NCBI RefSeq assembly: GCF_910592395.1 | Contig: NC_088313.1 | Span: forward strand, 12,292,437-12,356,436 | DNA: 64,000 bases | Direction: 5' to 3' | From: Lineus longissimus | Taxonomy: Eukaryota > Nemertea > Pilidiophora > Heteronemertea > Lineidae | Shown: positions 53,280 to 63,624 of the stretch, piece after piece | How positions within the stretch are numbered: the first letter of the stretch is position 1 | Layout of the letters: every line of letters begins with the position of its first letter | Program-made: the position numbers and the translations under genes | Notes under the pieces: model-generated | The model's input: the letters and a program-made list of their open reading frames with translations, nothing else | Databases searched by the model: none | What the model was told of the DNA's origin: nothing

Positions 53280-54711
53280 CCAGCGCCTCCACATTGACTT
53301 TGTGGGACCCATAAATCCACCTTCGCGATGAGGAAACAGACAAATAATAGTCATGGAAGATGCGTTTACGAAATGGCCGGAGGCATGGGCCATGAGGACC
53401 CAGCGTACATCTGCCAGTGCTCAGGTGATTGTCAACGAGTATGTGGCAAGGTTCGGGGCTCCTGAATCCATCCACTTGGACCAGGGAGCTAACTTTAAAT
53501 CAAAGGTTTTCAAAGAAATGTACACACTGCTCGGGATAGAGAAGATGAGAACGACAGCGTACCACCCACAGGGGAATGGCTAGGTGGAGAATTTGAACAA
53601 GTCCTTGAAGAAGATGCTTACAACATTGGTGAGTGAAAACTGCCGGGATTAGGACGAGAGGCTTCTCTCTGCCCTCATGGCATATCGGTCTAGTGTGCAG
53701 GAGTCGACCAAAGAGACACCATTCGCAATGATGTTCGGCACTGAGATGCAGATACCCTTTGACCTGATGATTGGCACTGGTGACACAACACCTGCGGAGA
53801 ACAACAAATGTGTAGCAGACCCGCGTAGCAAGATTGAGGACACCCACCGACAAGTACGGGATAGTATCAAGTTGGCTCAGAAACGGCAACGTGTGAACTA
53901 CGACCGTAAGATGAAAGATGCTTCTTTCAAAGAGGGGGATCAAGTACTTCTAAGGAATCACCATGTGAAGCCTGGGGAAGTAAGCAAGTTCCATCAGCCC
54001 TGGAAAGGTCCATATGTAGTCACTCAGAAAGTCTCTGAAGTAAACTACACGATAGCCGAGAAAGGAAAGAAGAAATGTAAATCAAAGGTGGTCCATTTGA
54101 ACAATATCAAGTCATTTCTTCATACAAGAGACACTGGAGAAGAAGCTGAGACGCAGGAAGCTGCACCTACAGGGAGAGTTTGGAAACCGGACAAAGAGAT
54201 GGCAAAGCCTAGGGAGGAAAGACAAGCGGGATCTGCGGATTCGGAGAGTGACTCAGACTCTGAGGTGGAGTCTGTAGTAGCAGAGCTCGAACCGTTAGAT
54301 CAGCCTGATGTAGATGGTGGCAAATCAGGAAGTGAAGGAGAGCCAGAAGTGGGGGACCTGGATAGTACAGTAGTAAACTCTCCTGTTGGAATGACGTCGC
54401 CACAGCCTGACACCCCAGTGGAACGAAGTCCAGGACCAGTGGACGTGGAGATTAATTCACCTGATGGGGGATCCACGTTGGAGGTCTCCGCTGACTTGGA
54501 TAGTTCACCTTCAGACGCAGATGATGAAGAGTTAAATCCATTTGACCCTAGTGAGGAGGTGCCCGCAAACACCTACCAACTAAGGTCCTGCACTAACTTG
54601 TGTCAACCCGCTCGGTGGTGGGACAAACCGTGGGGCTCGTGGGGCCTACAAGAAAAGAAGGCCAAATGGCTGAAGAAGGGGAGGGAGTTGGGGGCAACGG
54701 GCGCTTCGTAA
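53280..54711 (+). pseudogene. Gypsy element 3 integrase and C-terminal region
   Basis: Starts inside the integrase core (HIDFVGPINPPS with the first Asp, then MEDAFTKWPEAWA) and continues with the second Asp (HLDQGANFKS) and the Glu region (HPQGNG then VENLNKSLKK). The C-terminal domain is open from 53677: VLLRNHHVKPGEVSKF, WKGPYVVTQKVSEV. A long acidic tail ends at 54711. Three nonsense codons interrupt the core (at 53328, 53581 and 53650). Confidence 0.88.
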
Positions 54712-55073
54712 CTCCGCTCGTTTGGTCCGCGAGTCCGTGGGTGGATTTGTCGGGTGCCGCTTTGGACCACCTGATGGGGAACCCGCTTTGGATGTTTTCC
54801 TTCCACCCCGGACCAAACACGTTCGTAGAAGTTAACCTGCAGGTCTCTGGGATTGATTTGTCAGGTGCCGCCTCGGACCACCTAAAGGGGAACCCTGGAT
54901 ATTCTCCTTCAGCCCCAGACCCACCCACATAGAATTCGCAAATTACCAGTACCGGTATGATATCTTTATGCGCACGCTTTCGACACAAGCCACCTCGCGT
55001 ATGGGTATAATGAGGGAAGTTGTTATTCCAATTAGTTTGTAAATTTGCCCTAATAAACCTTGAATTTTTCAGG
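54712..55073. repeat. Spacer with ~117-bp spaced duplication
   Basis: Two diverged ~68-bp copies with GATTTGTCGGGTGCCGC and GATTTGTCAGGTGCCGC lie near 54744 and 54862. There is no gene. A splice-acceptor-like TTTTTCAG ends at about 55071. Confidence 0.5.
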
Positions 55074-55304
55074 ATGGATGAGTTAGCTCTAGATGAAATG
55101 CCGCCACAGATCAAGGATATAAAGAAGAAAGTGGTAAAGGAGATCTACCATCATATTCGAGCATATGTCCAGAGGAAGGAAACGAAGGAGTTCTCAACAG
55201 TGAATATCGAAGAGCTCTGGAGGTGTTGCGAGGAGAACGTGATTAACGGCCGGACGATGATCACAGGTGTTCTCATTCAAGGGATCAAGGTGTTCAGGTT
55301 CTAA
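55074..55304 (+). CDS. 76-codon ORF after a splice-acceptor-like tract (unknown)
   Basis: Begins with an ATG just after TGAATTTTTCAGG and runs 76 codons to TAA. The peptide is charged and helix-prone (DIKKKVVKEIYHHIRAYVQR, then IEELWRCCEENVING). No family is recognised. It lies 15 bp upstream of the SGNH-like relic and may be part of the same gene or element. Confidence 0.35.
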   Translation: MDELALDEMPPQIKDIKKKVVKEIYHHIRAYVQRKETKEFSTVNIEELWRCCEENVINGRTMITGVLIQGIKVFRF

Positions 55305-55319
55305 TACAGGGCGTCATGA

Positions 55320-55914
55320 GATGCCAGGGCCGCAGACCTTAAACGTTCAAGAGACAGCATATTCACGTTGGCGGCAAAATACAAGGCAAAACTACAAGAC
55401 CTGGAGGCGGCTTGGGATGGACTACACAGAAAAGTGGAGGTAGTTAGACCGGTACGCCCAATTCTCCTGTTGGGGGATTCAATGTTTTCGAAAACCAAGA
55501 ACTCGGTTGACATGCTCTCTATCGCTCATTCCGGGGAACGTCTAGAACAGTTGATGGCTTTTCTGCCAATTGTAACAGTAAAAGCATGGGCTGTTGTGGT
55601 CACCCATGGTTTAAACCATACAAGAAACCTGGGTGATGCCACAGTCATCAGGAACATCGTGAAAGGCATCTATGACGACCTGAAGAAGAAGCATCTTGTG
55701 CTCCCCTGTCCCTCCAGCCATCGAAAGGGACAGACCCGCCATTGCTAACCTGGAAACCATAAGGGGGTACATGCGGGAGATTGGATTTGCCCTGATTGAG
55801 CACCCGCAGGTCAGGAGCAGGGATTTTGGTAGTGACCGATTTCACTACACAGACACGACACGGAAGAGAGTAGAGCAACATATCATCGCAGAGGTCCACA
55901 GGCATGAGCATTAG
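55320..55914 (+). pseudogene. SGNH/GDSL-hydrolase-like relic
   Basis: After a short coiled-coil segment (AKYKAKLQDLEAAW), the sequence shows SGNH hydrolase blocks. ILLLGDSMFSK carries the nucleophile Ser (GDS), VVVTHGLNHTRN is in the place of block III, and GSDRFHYTD carries the D-x-x-H of block V. A frameshift near 55700 separates the first two blocks from the last. SGNH esterase domains occur in ORF1 of some CR1-type LINEs and in host genes; which applies here is not clear. Whether it is one gene with 55074-55304 is inferred. Confidence 0.45.
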
Positions 55915-56735
55915 GTGGCACCCCGTTCCGGAACGCTTTGGACTCCGGGAGGGGGATGGAGGAATGGCACTCACAACCTCCGCCATCCTATTGCCATGCC
56001 TCTGGAACCTGTTTAGCGGATCCAGCAGATTCATGGGAATAACGACGATATGGACAATATTGGATTTTATAAACGTGTATTATGGACTGCTACCGGTATT
56101 CGTGTCGAACACTACTAGTATGGACTGCTGTGTGTTTGTGTACTAATTTTTATTGTGTATTCACCCGAGGAGTATTCCGGATGTGGACATTTTTGGGTTT
56201 TTTTGTGTTTCTGCCACCGTGTGGTACCGGCGAGCTACGGAGTTAGCGCTTTGGACTATGGGCGGACTGATTGGAGGAGGCATCGTAGAGATAACAGGGG
56301 TCATTCTGGCTGTTGTTTTATGGTAAGCTACTAATCAGATGCAGGTGTGCTGGTGTAACAACGGGTTCTTGACAGATTAACCTGAAGTTGATGGAGATGG
56401 GGGAGCTGCGAGGGGGGTAGTCGTCAACACTGGTTTCTTTATGGCATGATAACAAGGATCTACAATAAATATCCCAGAAGCTATCATCACATGAAGCTAA
56501 CTGATGAAAAATTACACAAATATTCCTTAAGATTCTTATCAAACGTTGACGGTTCATAGAGTTGATTAATAACGAATTGTGGAAAGTCATTTGACACACA
56601 TGTACCAATCTGAAATTAAGCTGCCATGCACTGGTGATGTCTTGATCTTGATCGCTATTTGCGTAAAGTGACGAGAATCCAAACTTCCCAATCTTAGCCT
56701 CTTTAATAAACTGTATTTACTTCAATTCTGTAGGA
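55915..56735. other. Non-coding region
   Basis: No confident gene; short open frames only. Confidence 0.35.
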
Positions 56736-57198
56736 AACGTGGTCTGCATGGACCAAAACACCCACAGCCAGTGCCTAAGGGGCAACACGTTTCGGTTCAC
56801 GGAGTTCATGGGAATGAGCTCACGGACGATGACGTGGGCGCATACACCTACCTACATGTACCCTATGAGATGGCAGCAGGGTGTTCAAGGTCAACGATCT
56901 GTTCCTGAATCCCAGCAGAATCAAACGGAGTGTGGCACCTTAGACGAAGAATATGGGGAGTACGTCTTAAGCGTTTCAGAAAGCGGGCAGGAGAGACAGG
57001 AGCGTGAACATGCACAGAAAGAGCAAAGAAAACTCAAGGACGCGCAGCTTGACTAAAGCCCAGCAGAGAGCAGTTCAAGACAAGCCAATGGGCCTTGGGC
57101 GGACTCCAAGTCGCTCGAATGGCGTCCAAGAGTTGACTCCAAGTCGTTCGAATGACGATATGGCAAACGTGGACTTCAGACAACTAAGTTCGGAATAA
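56736..57198 (+). other. Coding-like but multi-frame region of unknown origin
   Basis: Three overlapping frames each have protein-like stretches: RVFKVNDLFLNPSRIKRSVA in one, a Gln/Glu-rich stretch with QERQEREHAQKEQRK in another (open 56739-57056), and a repeated TPSRSN motif at 57004-57198. It looks like a decayed coding sequence. A TTCTGTAG acceptor-like site ends near 56730. No family is recognised. Confidence 0.3.
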
Positions 57199-58039
57199 AA
57201 GGATTTCAATATCACAATAGGCGGCGCTGATTATAACTTGTGTATGCATCACAATACGTCGAAATGCAGACAAGATTCTCGTCTCTGTCACAACAACAAA
57301 ATACCCAAGTGACAGTCAGCGTCACGTCGCAGTGGCCGTGGCTGGTACCATATTAAGACCCATCAGAAAACTCTTAAAGGGACACCTGTGTGGCGGTTTT
57401 TGTATGTGCTTTTGACAACACCGACGTACAGGTGGCGCCCGTGTATAACATGATGTATTGTATTGTTAGCGTAGTATATAGGGAATGTTGTAACCGTCGG
57501 TTACGTCAAGCCGGTTTTCATTGGAACGGGACTACGTCAAGGAGACAACATTCCGCTGTACATTTCTCATGGATTTAATCCCTGTCTTCTAAAAGTACAT
57601 TTTTTATTGATGGACAGATGATAGGACAACTACTTGTATTATGAATGCAGCAAAAAGTCCTTAAATCATTTCAAATGAGTGATTTTGTAATATAGTGCGT
57701 TCATTTGAGCACGATTATAGTCGAGGTTCCTGACGTAACCGACAGTCATCGGCACTTCGGTCCTATCAGTTATAGTCTGCATTATATATAGGCCTACGAC
57801 CGGGAAGAGTCTAGCAGCCCTAGTGGTGGGGAGGACTAGTGAACATACTAAAGTTGGCGCGAGGGTTCCGTTAAAGGAGACCTTTAACTTGAAACCAAAT
57901 CGGGCGATCTTGGTATCATTCCTCTCCTAGAAAGATCCCATCCACTGATACCAATGATGTTAACCCCCTTGTTGTGGAAGTATCTGGCTGCGTTTTTTCA
58001 GGTATATGAGTTGCGAAATAAAAGTTGCCATAATGTTAG
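57199..58039. other. Non-coding region left of the satellite array
   Basis: No gene is recognised. A TATATATAGG box at about 57784 is noted without further support. Confidence 0.35.
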
Positions 58040-59290
58040 CCCGTGCTTCATTTGTCCTTTTGGATAGGGACCCCAAACCCAAGGTTGGGTATGGTTTGTC
58101 TATATTCAAGAACTCAGGGATATAGAAGCTCTACCTAAGACAGAAGGGTCCTGATGACATCCGTAGTACATGAGCTATTCCGGTACTTCCTTGGGTAGGG
58201 ATGCCTACCAAAGGTTGGGTAGGGATGCCTACCCAAGGGTGGGTAGGGTTTGTCTACATTCAAAAACACAGTGATATATAGAAGACAGAAGGGTCCTGAT
58301 GATATCCGTGGTACATGAGCTACTCCAGTACTTCCTTGGGTAGGGGTGGGTAGGGTTTGTCTACATTAAAAAACACAGTGATATATAGAAGACAGAAGGG
58401 TCCCGATGATATCCGTGGTACATGAGCTACTCCAGTACTTCCTTGGGTAGGGGTGGGTAGGGTTTGTCTACATTCAAAAACACAGTGATATATAGAAGAC
58501 AGAAGGGTCCCGATGATATCCGTGGTACATGAGCTACTCCAGTACTTCCTTGGGTAGGGATGCCTACCCAAGGGTGGGTAGGGTTTGTCTACATTCAAAA
58601 ACACAGTGATATATAGAAGACAGAAGGGTCCCGATGATATCCGTGGTACATGAGCTACTCCAGTACTTCCTTGGGAAGCGATGCCTACCCAAGGGTGGGT
58701 AGGGTTTGTCTATATTCAAGAACACAGGGATATAGTTGCTCTACCAAAGACAGAATGGTCCTGATGATATCCGTGGTGCATAAACTACTCCAGTACTTCC
58801 TTGGGTAGGGACGCCTACCCAAGGTTGGGTAGGGTTTGTCTATATTCAAGAACACAGGGATATAGTTGCTCTACCAAAGACAGAATGGTCCTGGTGATAT
58901 CCGTGGTACATGAGCTACTCCAGTACTTCCTTGGGTAGGGACGCCTAGCCAAGGTTGGGTAGGGTTTGTCTATATTCAAGAACACAGGGATATAGTTGCT
59001 CTACCAAAGACAGAATGGTCCTGATGATATCCGTGGTGCATGAGCTACACCAGTACTGCCTTGGGTAGGGACCCCTACCCAAGGTTGGGTAGGATTTGTC
59101 TATATTCAAGAACACAGGGATATAGTTGCTCTACCAAAGACAGAATGGTCCTGATGATATCCGTGGTGCATGAGCTACTCCAGTACTTCCTTGGGTAGGG
59201 ACGCCTACCCAAGATTGGGTAGGGTTTGTCTATATTCAAGAACACAGGGATAAAGTTGCTCTACCAAAGACAGAATGGTCCTGATGCACG
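58040..59290. repeat. Satellite array with 107-145-bp units
   Basis: Nine anchors of ATCCGTGGTACATGAGCTAC type lie at 58161, 58306, 58413, 58520, 58641, 58771, 58901, 59031 and 59161. Spacings are therefore 145, 107, 107, 121, 130, 130, 130 and 130. The left block uses units with AAAAACACAGTGATATATAG. The right block uses units with AAGAACACAGGGATATAGTTG. Many units contain the hairpin CCTTGGGTAGG/CCTACCCAAGG; it is truncated in the 107-bp units. Confidence 0.9.
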
Positions 59291-59974
59291 CGTCGCCTGT
59301 TGGATTCCAAGACTTGACTAACCCTAATATTTACGCCTACAAGAACTTAAGTAGGCCTACATTATACAATATAATGGCAACTAAATAGTCCTACCATGTT
59401 CACAGATTCTATTCAACTCCCATCGGAATGTCACATCATACTAGAAAATATCAAGATTGTCGATGCAGTCATTGACAGATTTGTTGCGGGGATTTGATCG
59501 GACATAGGCCTACCTGAAAACAATCGCCAATACACGAATTGATCCTTGAAATCAACGACATACTCATAAGCAAGTTGCAGGTCTCCTCCACAACGTATTT
59601 GAGTGCAAACAGGCCAGTTTCTGATGATGAAACGCAACAGGACAATTATCTCATTGAAATTCTTACATGTAATTTAATGACTCCGACGGCAACCATTCGT
59701 CTCATCTTGAAATATGGTTCAATTGTCATCCTTCTCCGAATCTTGACATCCCAAAAGGACTCTACAACACGGGTTTAAACTTTAAACGTAAAAATCTTTA
59801 GGAAGATGTTGAAGTTTCAGGTAAAAGTGCATGTACCTAATCAGCATATTTGAAGCGGCAAATAACGGCCAAATTATAATCAATATAAAATAAAAATGTC
59901 TTTCTCTGTTGGTTATTCCTTCCACCAGTTACCGAACACTCCACGTATTATTGCCACAAACTCCGTGCGCAAGT
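59291..59974. other. Non-coding region
   Basis: No gene is recognised. Confidence 0.35.
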
Positions 59975-60060
59975 AAGATCCTATGTGACATTGTAGGAAC
60001 AAATTCTATATAGACTTTCAGTGTATTTTATAAACATATAGATTCTATATATTCTAATAA
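59975..60060. repeat. Dispersed repeat also found at 2675-2730 and 33400-33440
   Basis: Contains AAGATCCTATGTG and GAACAAATTCTATATAGACT, closely matching the sequence upstream of both PAN exon copies. Confidence 0.55.
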
Positions 60061-60068
60061 GCCACAAC

Positions 60069-60968
60069 TTGTACAGAACGATTTGCCTTCCCAGAGCTCT
60101 TTATGGAGCTGAAATTTGGTGTCAGGAAATTGCTCTCTCAGAGCTGTTAATTCTAGAAAGAGCCCACCGTTACTGTCTTAAAAGGATGCAAGGATTTAAT
60201 CGGCTAACGAGCACAACCGTGTGCCAAGCAATGATAGGCAGTCCTACGCTACAGTGTTACTTGGACAGAAGGTGTTTGCAATTTTTCAGGCAACTTGCAA
60301 AAATGTCTGAAAATTCCCTTCCTTTGAAAGTTCTAAAATGCCGATAGGCCAATATGGTCGAACGTGCGGGTAAAGACAGTAATAAAAGTTTAGGCTATGT
60401 TCCAAACCTCGTAAAGCTTATGGACAAATATAATTGCCGTGAATATCTGACCGATTACTTTGAATCGGATACATGTAGCTTTCCAGATAAAGGAATCTGG
60501 AAAATTATAGTGAACGAAGCAACATTACTGTTTGAAAATAAACGATTTGTGTTAGACTGCCAAGAAAATGGCCATCAGAGAATACCGAACATTGAAAAGT
60601 CTCTAGACTTTCCGTCTATGCTCTGGATTTGTGCAAAGAACGATCCGAACTTAGCATCAAATTATGCCTTTCTGGCAAAGTTGTGTACACTGCGTGTCGA
60701 ACCAACCGAAAAATCCTGCGAACAATGTAACAGCGTCTACACGGACCCTCAAGTTCACTTTTTTTGTCAATGCACTGCCTTTAGCAGTAACAGGGACCGG
60801 TTTTGGGACAGCATTGAGCAAAAATGCGACGTTAATGTTAGTAGCGAACTGTGGAATATGATGGACAGTGATTTGGTCGAAACATTGCTGGGGAGGCAAA
60901 CAGATAGCCTCGATTTTGACGAAATGTCACAAGTTCTGGGTGTTACTGCCGCCACCTGGCGGCCGTGA
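60069..60968 (+). pseudogene. 3' end of a LINE ORF2
   Basis: The plus strand encodes the C-terminal region of a LINE reverse transcriptase: CLPRALYGAEIWCQE, LLILERAHRYCLKRMQGFNR, a cysteine-histidine motif (CEQCNSVYTDPQVHFFCQC), and a stop at 60966-60968. One in-frame TAG at 60345-60347 breaks it. The catalytic RT part is absent, so it is a strongly 5'-truncated insert. AATAAA follows at 61103 with an AT-rich tail. The clade is not assigned. Confidence 0.8.
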
Positions 60969-61765
60969 GGAAATGTTTAAGGCGAAATAGTTCAGAGACA
61001 CCTTTACTTTAATTTCTTGATTTGTCTCGTGCAATTTTGTTTTGTTGCTTGTTGTAAATAACTATACATTACTGTTGTTCTGTAATCGTCTAACAAGGAG
61101 GAAATAAAGAAATATATATATAACTTAAATAACGTTTTATCATACATGAAAAACCTATATTAGCACCTTTTAAAATTCCATTTAGAATAAATGAAATTCA
61201 AAATAGAAATTTCTGAGACGATTTTGCATTTACGTTTGTTTTCCTAGAGAAAGGGAATGGGTTTCTCCAAGGGGTTTCTCAATAGATTTTCTGCAGAAAA
61301 ATATTTGCATGTGATTGTTTCTTAACATTCTTGAATACACGATATAGCTAAAACGAATTTACTAGTGTCATCTACATCTACATGTAGTTGTCTATCCTTC
61401 ACAATATTTCAGTCGAGCTAATACATGTAATACAGTCAGTGTCGTTGAAAGGGCAAATGTCGTCATGGGTGCACCTTAAGTGTACCAAGGACCAACCTGA
61501 GTGTACCTTAACAGCACCGCACCCAGGATGCTAGCGCTCCTGCATGGTGCTGCTTAAAAGGATCTTCATGTGCAACTAGATTGAAATACGCGCCGATTAA
61601 AAACCTGTGTTCAAAGTGGGGTACGCGTGCGTTTGCTCTTCATCCGTGGTTTAGCTGCACACGAACAGCAAATGAGGCGTCAAAATGTCAGTTCAGGTTC
61701 CGCCAACATGGCACGATAACACCAGCTTGTCATCAGCATGTTGATGATCATCATCAGCATCACCA
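60969..61765. other. LINE 3' UTR and non-coding spacer
   Basis: The LINE 3' UTR ends near 61130. Nothing else is recognised. Confidence 0.4.
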
Positions 61766-61960
61766 TCATAAGAGCGACCATTCTGCCGAATTAAAATCAT
61801 ATTTATAAACCTTTAAAGGATTTCCGTGATCATGACCTAAGTGCGAAATTGGCGAAAACATTCTGAACGCGAAATTTTCCGTTAAGACAAACATATTTCG
61901 GGAATGGGTCAATGATGATTTGATTGTCGAAGTGTCATTCTCAGATTGCATCTGTTACCG
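61766..61960. repeat. Dispersed repeat shared with 33800-33990
   Basis: Matches the segment upstream of gene copy 2 in the same orientation, with AAACATATTTCGGGAATG and CGCGAAATTTTCCGTTAAGAC-type words. It is probably a non-coding family. Confidence 0.5.
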
Positions 61961-61968
61961 AGGTTCTG

Positions 61969-62042
61969 TAATGAAACGAAGAGAAAAACGTATTTGCTTG
62001 GACGTAAATTGGGTGCTAAATCTTAATTTATTAGAAACTTGC
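61969..62042. repeat. 74-bp perfect direct repeat, left copy
   Basis: Identical over 74 bp to 63551-63624 (starts TAATGAAACGAAGAGAAAAA, ends TTAGAAACTTGC). The sequences on either side differ. Confidence 0.95.
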
Positions 62043-62769
62043 GGACCATTGATATTTACATATATACAACAAATACAAACATAGGTATGCTTTAGCATAA
62101 ATATCTAGCAACATGACATGGCTTTAACCTCTGGAAATGTCGTCCATGAATCTATGAATTACAGTAAATCAAGATTATATGTCTATACATATATAATGGA
62201 ACTCAGAATAAACCATCAGAACTGGTAGGCCTAAAGCCTGATATAAAGTTTACAAACACATGGATTTTATCCAAATCTACAATATAAGTACAAAACCATG
62301 ACCTTAAACAACGTTATATAATTCCCGCCACACCATAAAAGCTTCAGACATCTATATAATATTCAAACAGCCCGCTACAAGCATCATCAGAATGATGGGA
62401 ATTCCCCTGTTTAACAAAAAAAAAAATAAATGTACGCTTTTACAAATATGGTGCGACCGCTTTCCAAATATGGCAACATGACCCTTTGACAACCCCGTGA
62501 CCCCGCCCGCGACCAATCAGAGCGTCGCCCAACCAAAATAGAACGGACGCACATTGCACTGTTGACATCCCGGCGCACTCTGTGTCAAATTACGAAATAA
62601 AACAAGCATCAAATGTGTTCAAAACTATTCCTAATGGACGGTACATAATAGTGCGACTCACAGGAGCACTAAATATTAACATTTGAAGATAATAACCGAT
62701 AGATATGATCAAAAACCCGGAGTTGACGAAACTGCGCTCGGCCGCATCCTGACACTTTCAAGCGGACCG
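62043..62769. other. Non-coding region between direct repeats
   Basis: No gene. AT-rich. Confidence 0.4.
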
Positions 62770-63428
62770 AGACCCGCCCCCCCCCCCCCTACTTCCATAG
62801 TCAAGGGGGCCGCAGGCGCGTTCCCGATTTTTCGGGAAAAGGGGGTTAATTTTCACTCTTGTTTCGAGGAAAAATCCCCGAAAAATCAATAAATAGGGGT
62901 GTTATTACTGCTATTTTCCCTTCAAAAACTGAAAATAGGGGTATATTTTCTCATTTTTTCCTTCCCTGGGTCTTCTTCCCCGAAAAGATTTTTAAAAAGC
63001 CCGTTTTACGGGCCGTTTTATCCCCGGTTAAAATTATATAACGCGCAGGGGCATGCGGTCACGAATCTTCCCGCCACCCCGTTCCCGCTCTTTCCACGCT
63101 GCAGAGAGAATAGGGTCCGTCAGGGGTGTTGGTAATCGTGTCAATTCCCTCTCCATGTTGTTGAGCTACACTCAACTCCTACACTCCGCCCAAGACTCCG
63201 ATCCAAGACTCCCTTCAATTAGGGGGTAGGGATCCAAGACTCCCTTCAATTAGGGGGGTAAAATCAAATCCTTCCTTCAAATAGGGGGCAATCCTTCCTT
63301 CAAAAGCCCGCAAATAGGGGGTACAAAAAAATTCTGTTTCCTTCCATTAGGGGGTGATTTTAAAACTTGGGAACAAGCCTATGTACCCCCTAAATAAGGG
63401 GAGTGGGGGGGGGGGGGGGGCGGGGACC
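62770..63428. mobile_element. Element bounded by inverted C/G tracts (tentative)
   Basis: The left edge GACCCGCCCCCCCCC is inverted at the right edge as GGGGGGGGCGGGGACC. The ~655-bp interior is pyrimidine- and purine-biased with many AGGGGG blocks and no gene. A ~30-bp tandem (GATCCAAGACTCCCTTCAAT) lies near 63200-63260. Termini and lack of genes suggest a non-autonomous element, but no target duplication is seen. Confidence 0.35.
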
Positions 63429-63550
63429 TGACGCTCAACAAACTTGACTATAACTCTGTGCAAATACATCAAACTTATAAAAAGTACAAACATGCATGAT
63501 CTACAAGTGCTGCGACATACGAAAATGATAATTTTAGGTAACTCACCTGT
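63429..63550. other. Spacer with splice-donor-like end
   Basis: No gene. On the minus strand CAG|GTGAGT occurs at about 63541-63549, exactly at the edge of the 74-bp repeat. Confidence 0.3.
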
Positions 63551-63624
63551 TAATGAAACGAAGAGAAAAACGTATTTGCTTGGACGTAAATTGGGTGCTA
63601 AATCTTAATTTATTAGAAACTTGC
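63551..63624. repeat. 74-bp perfect direct repeat, right copy
   Basis: Second copy of 61969-62042, 1582 bp away. Confidence 0.95.

Noticed and set aside
58040-59290. Telomere-like GGGTAGGG words in the satellite
   Set aside because: The words are spaced once or twice per ~120-bp unit and are not in tandem hexamer runs, so this is not interstitial telomere repeat.
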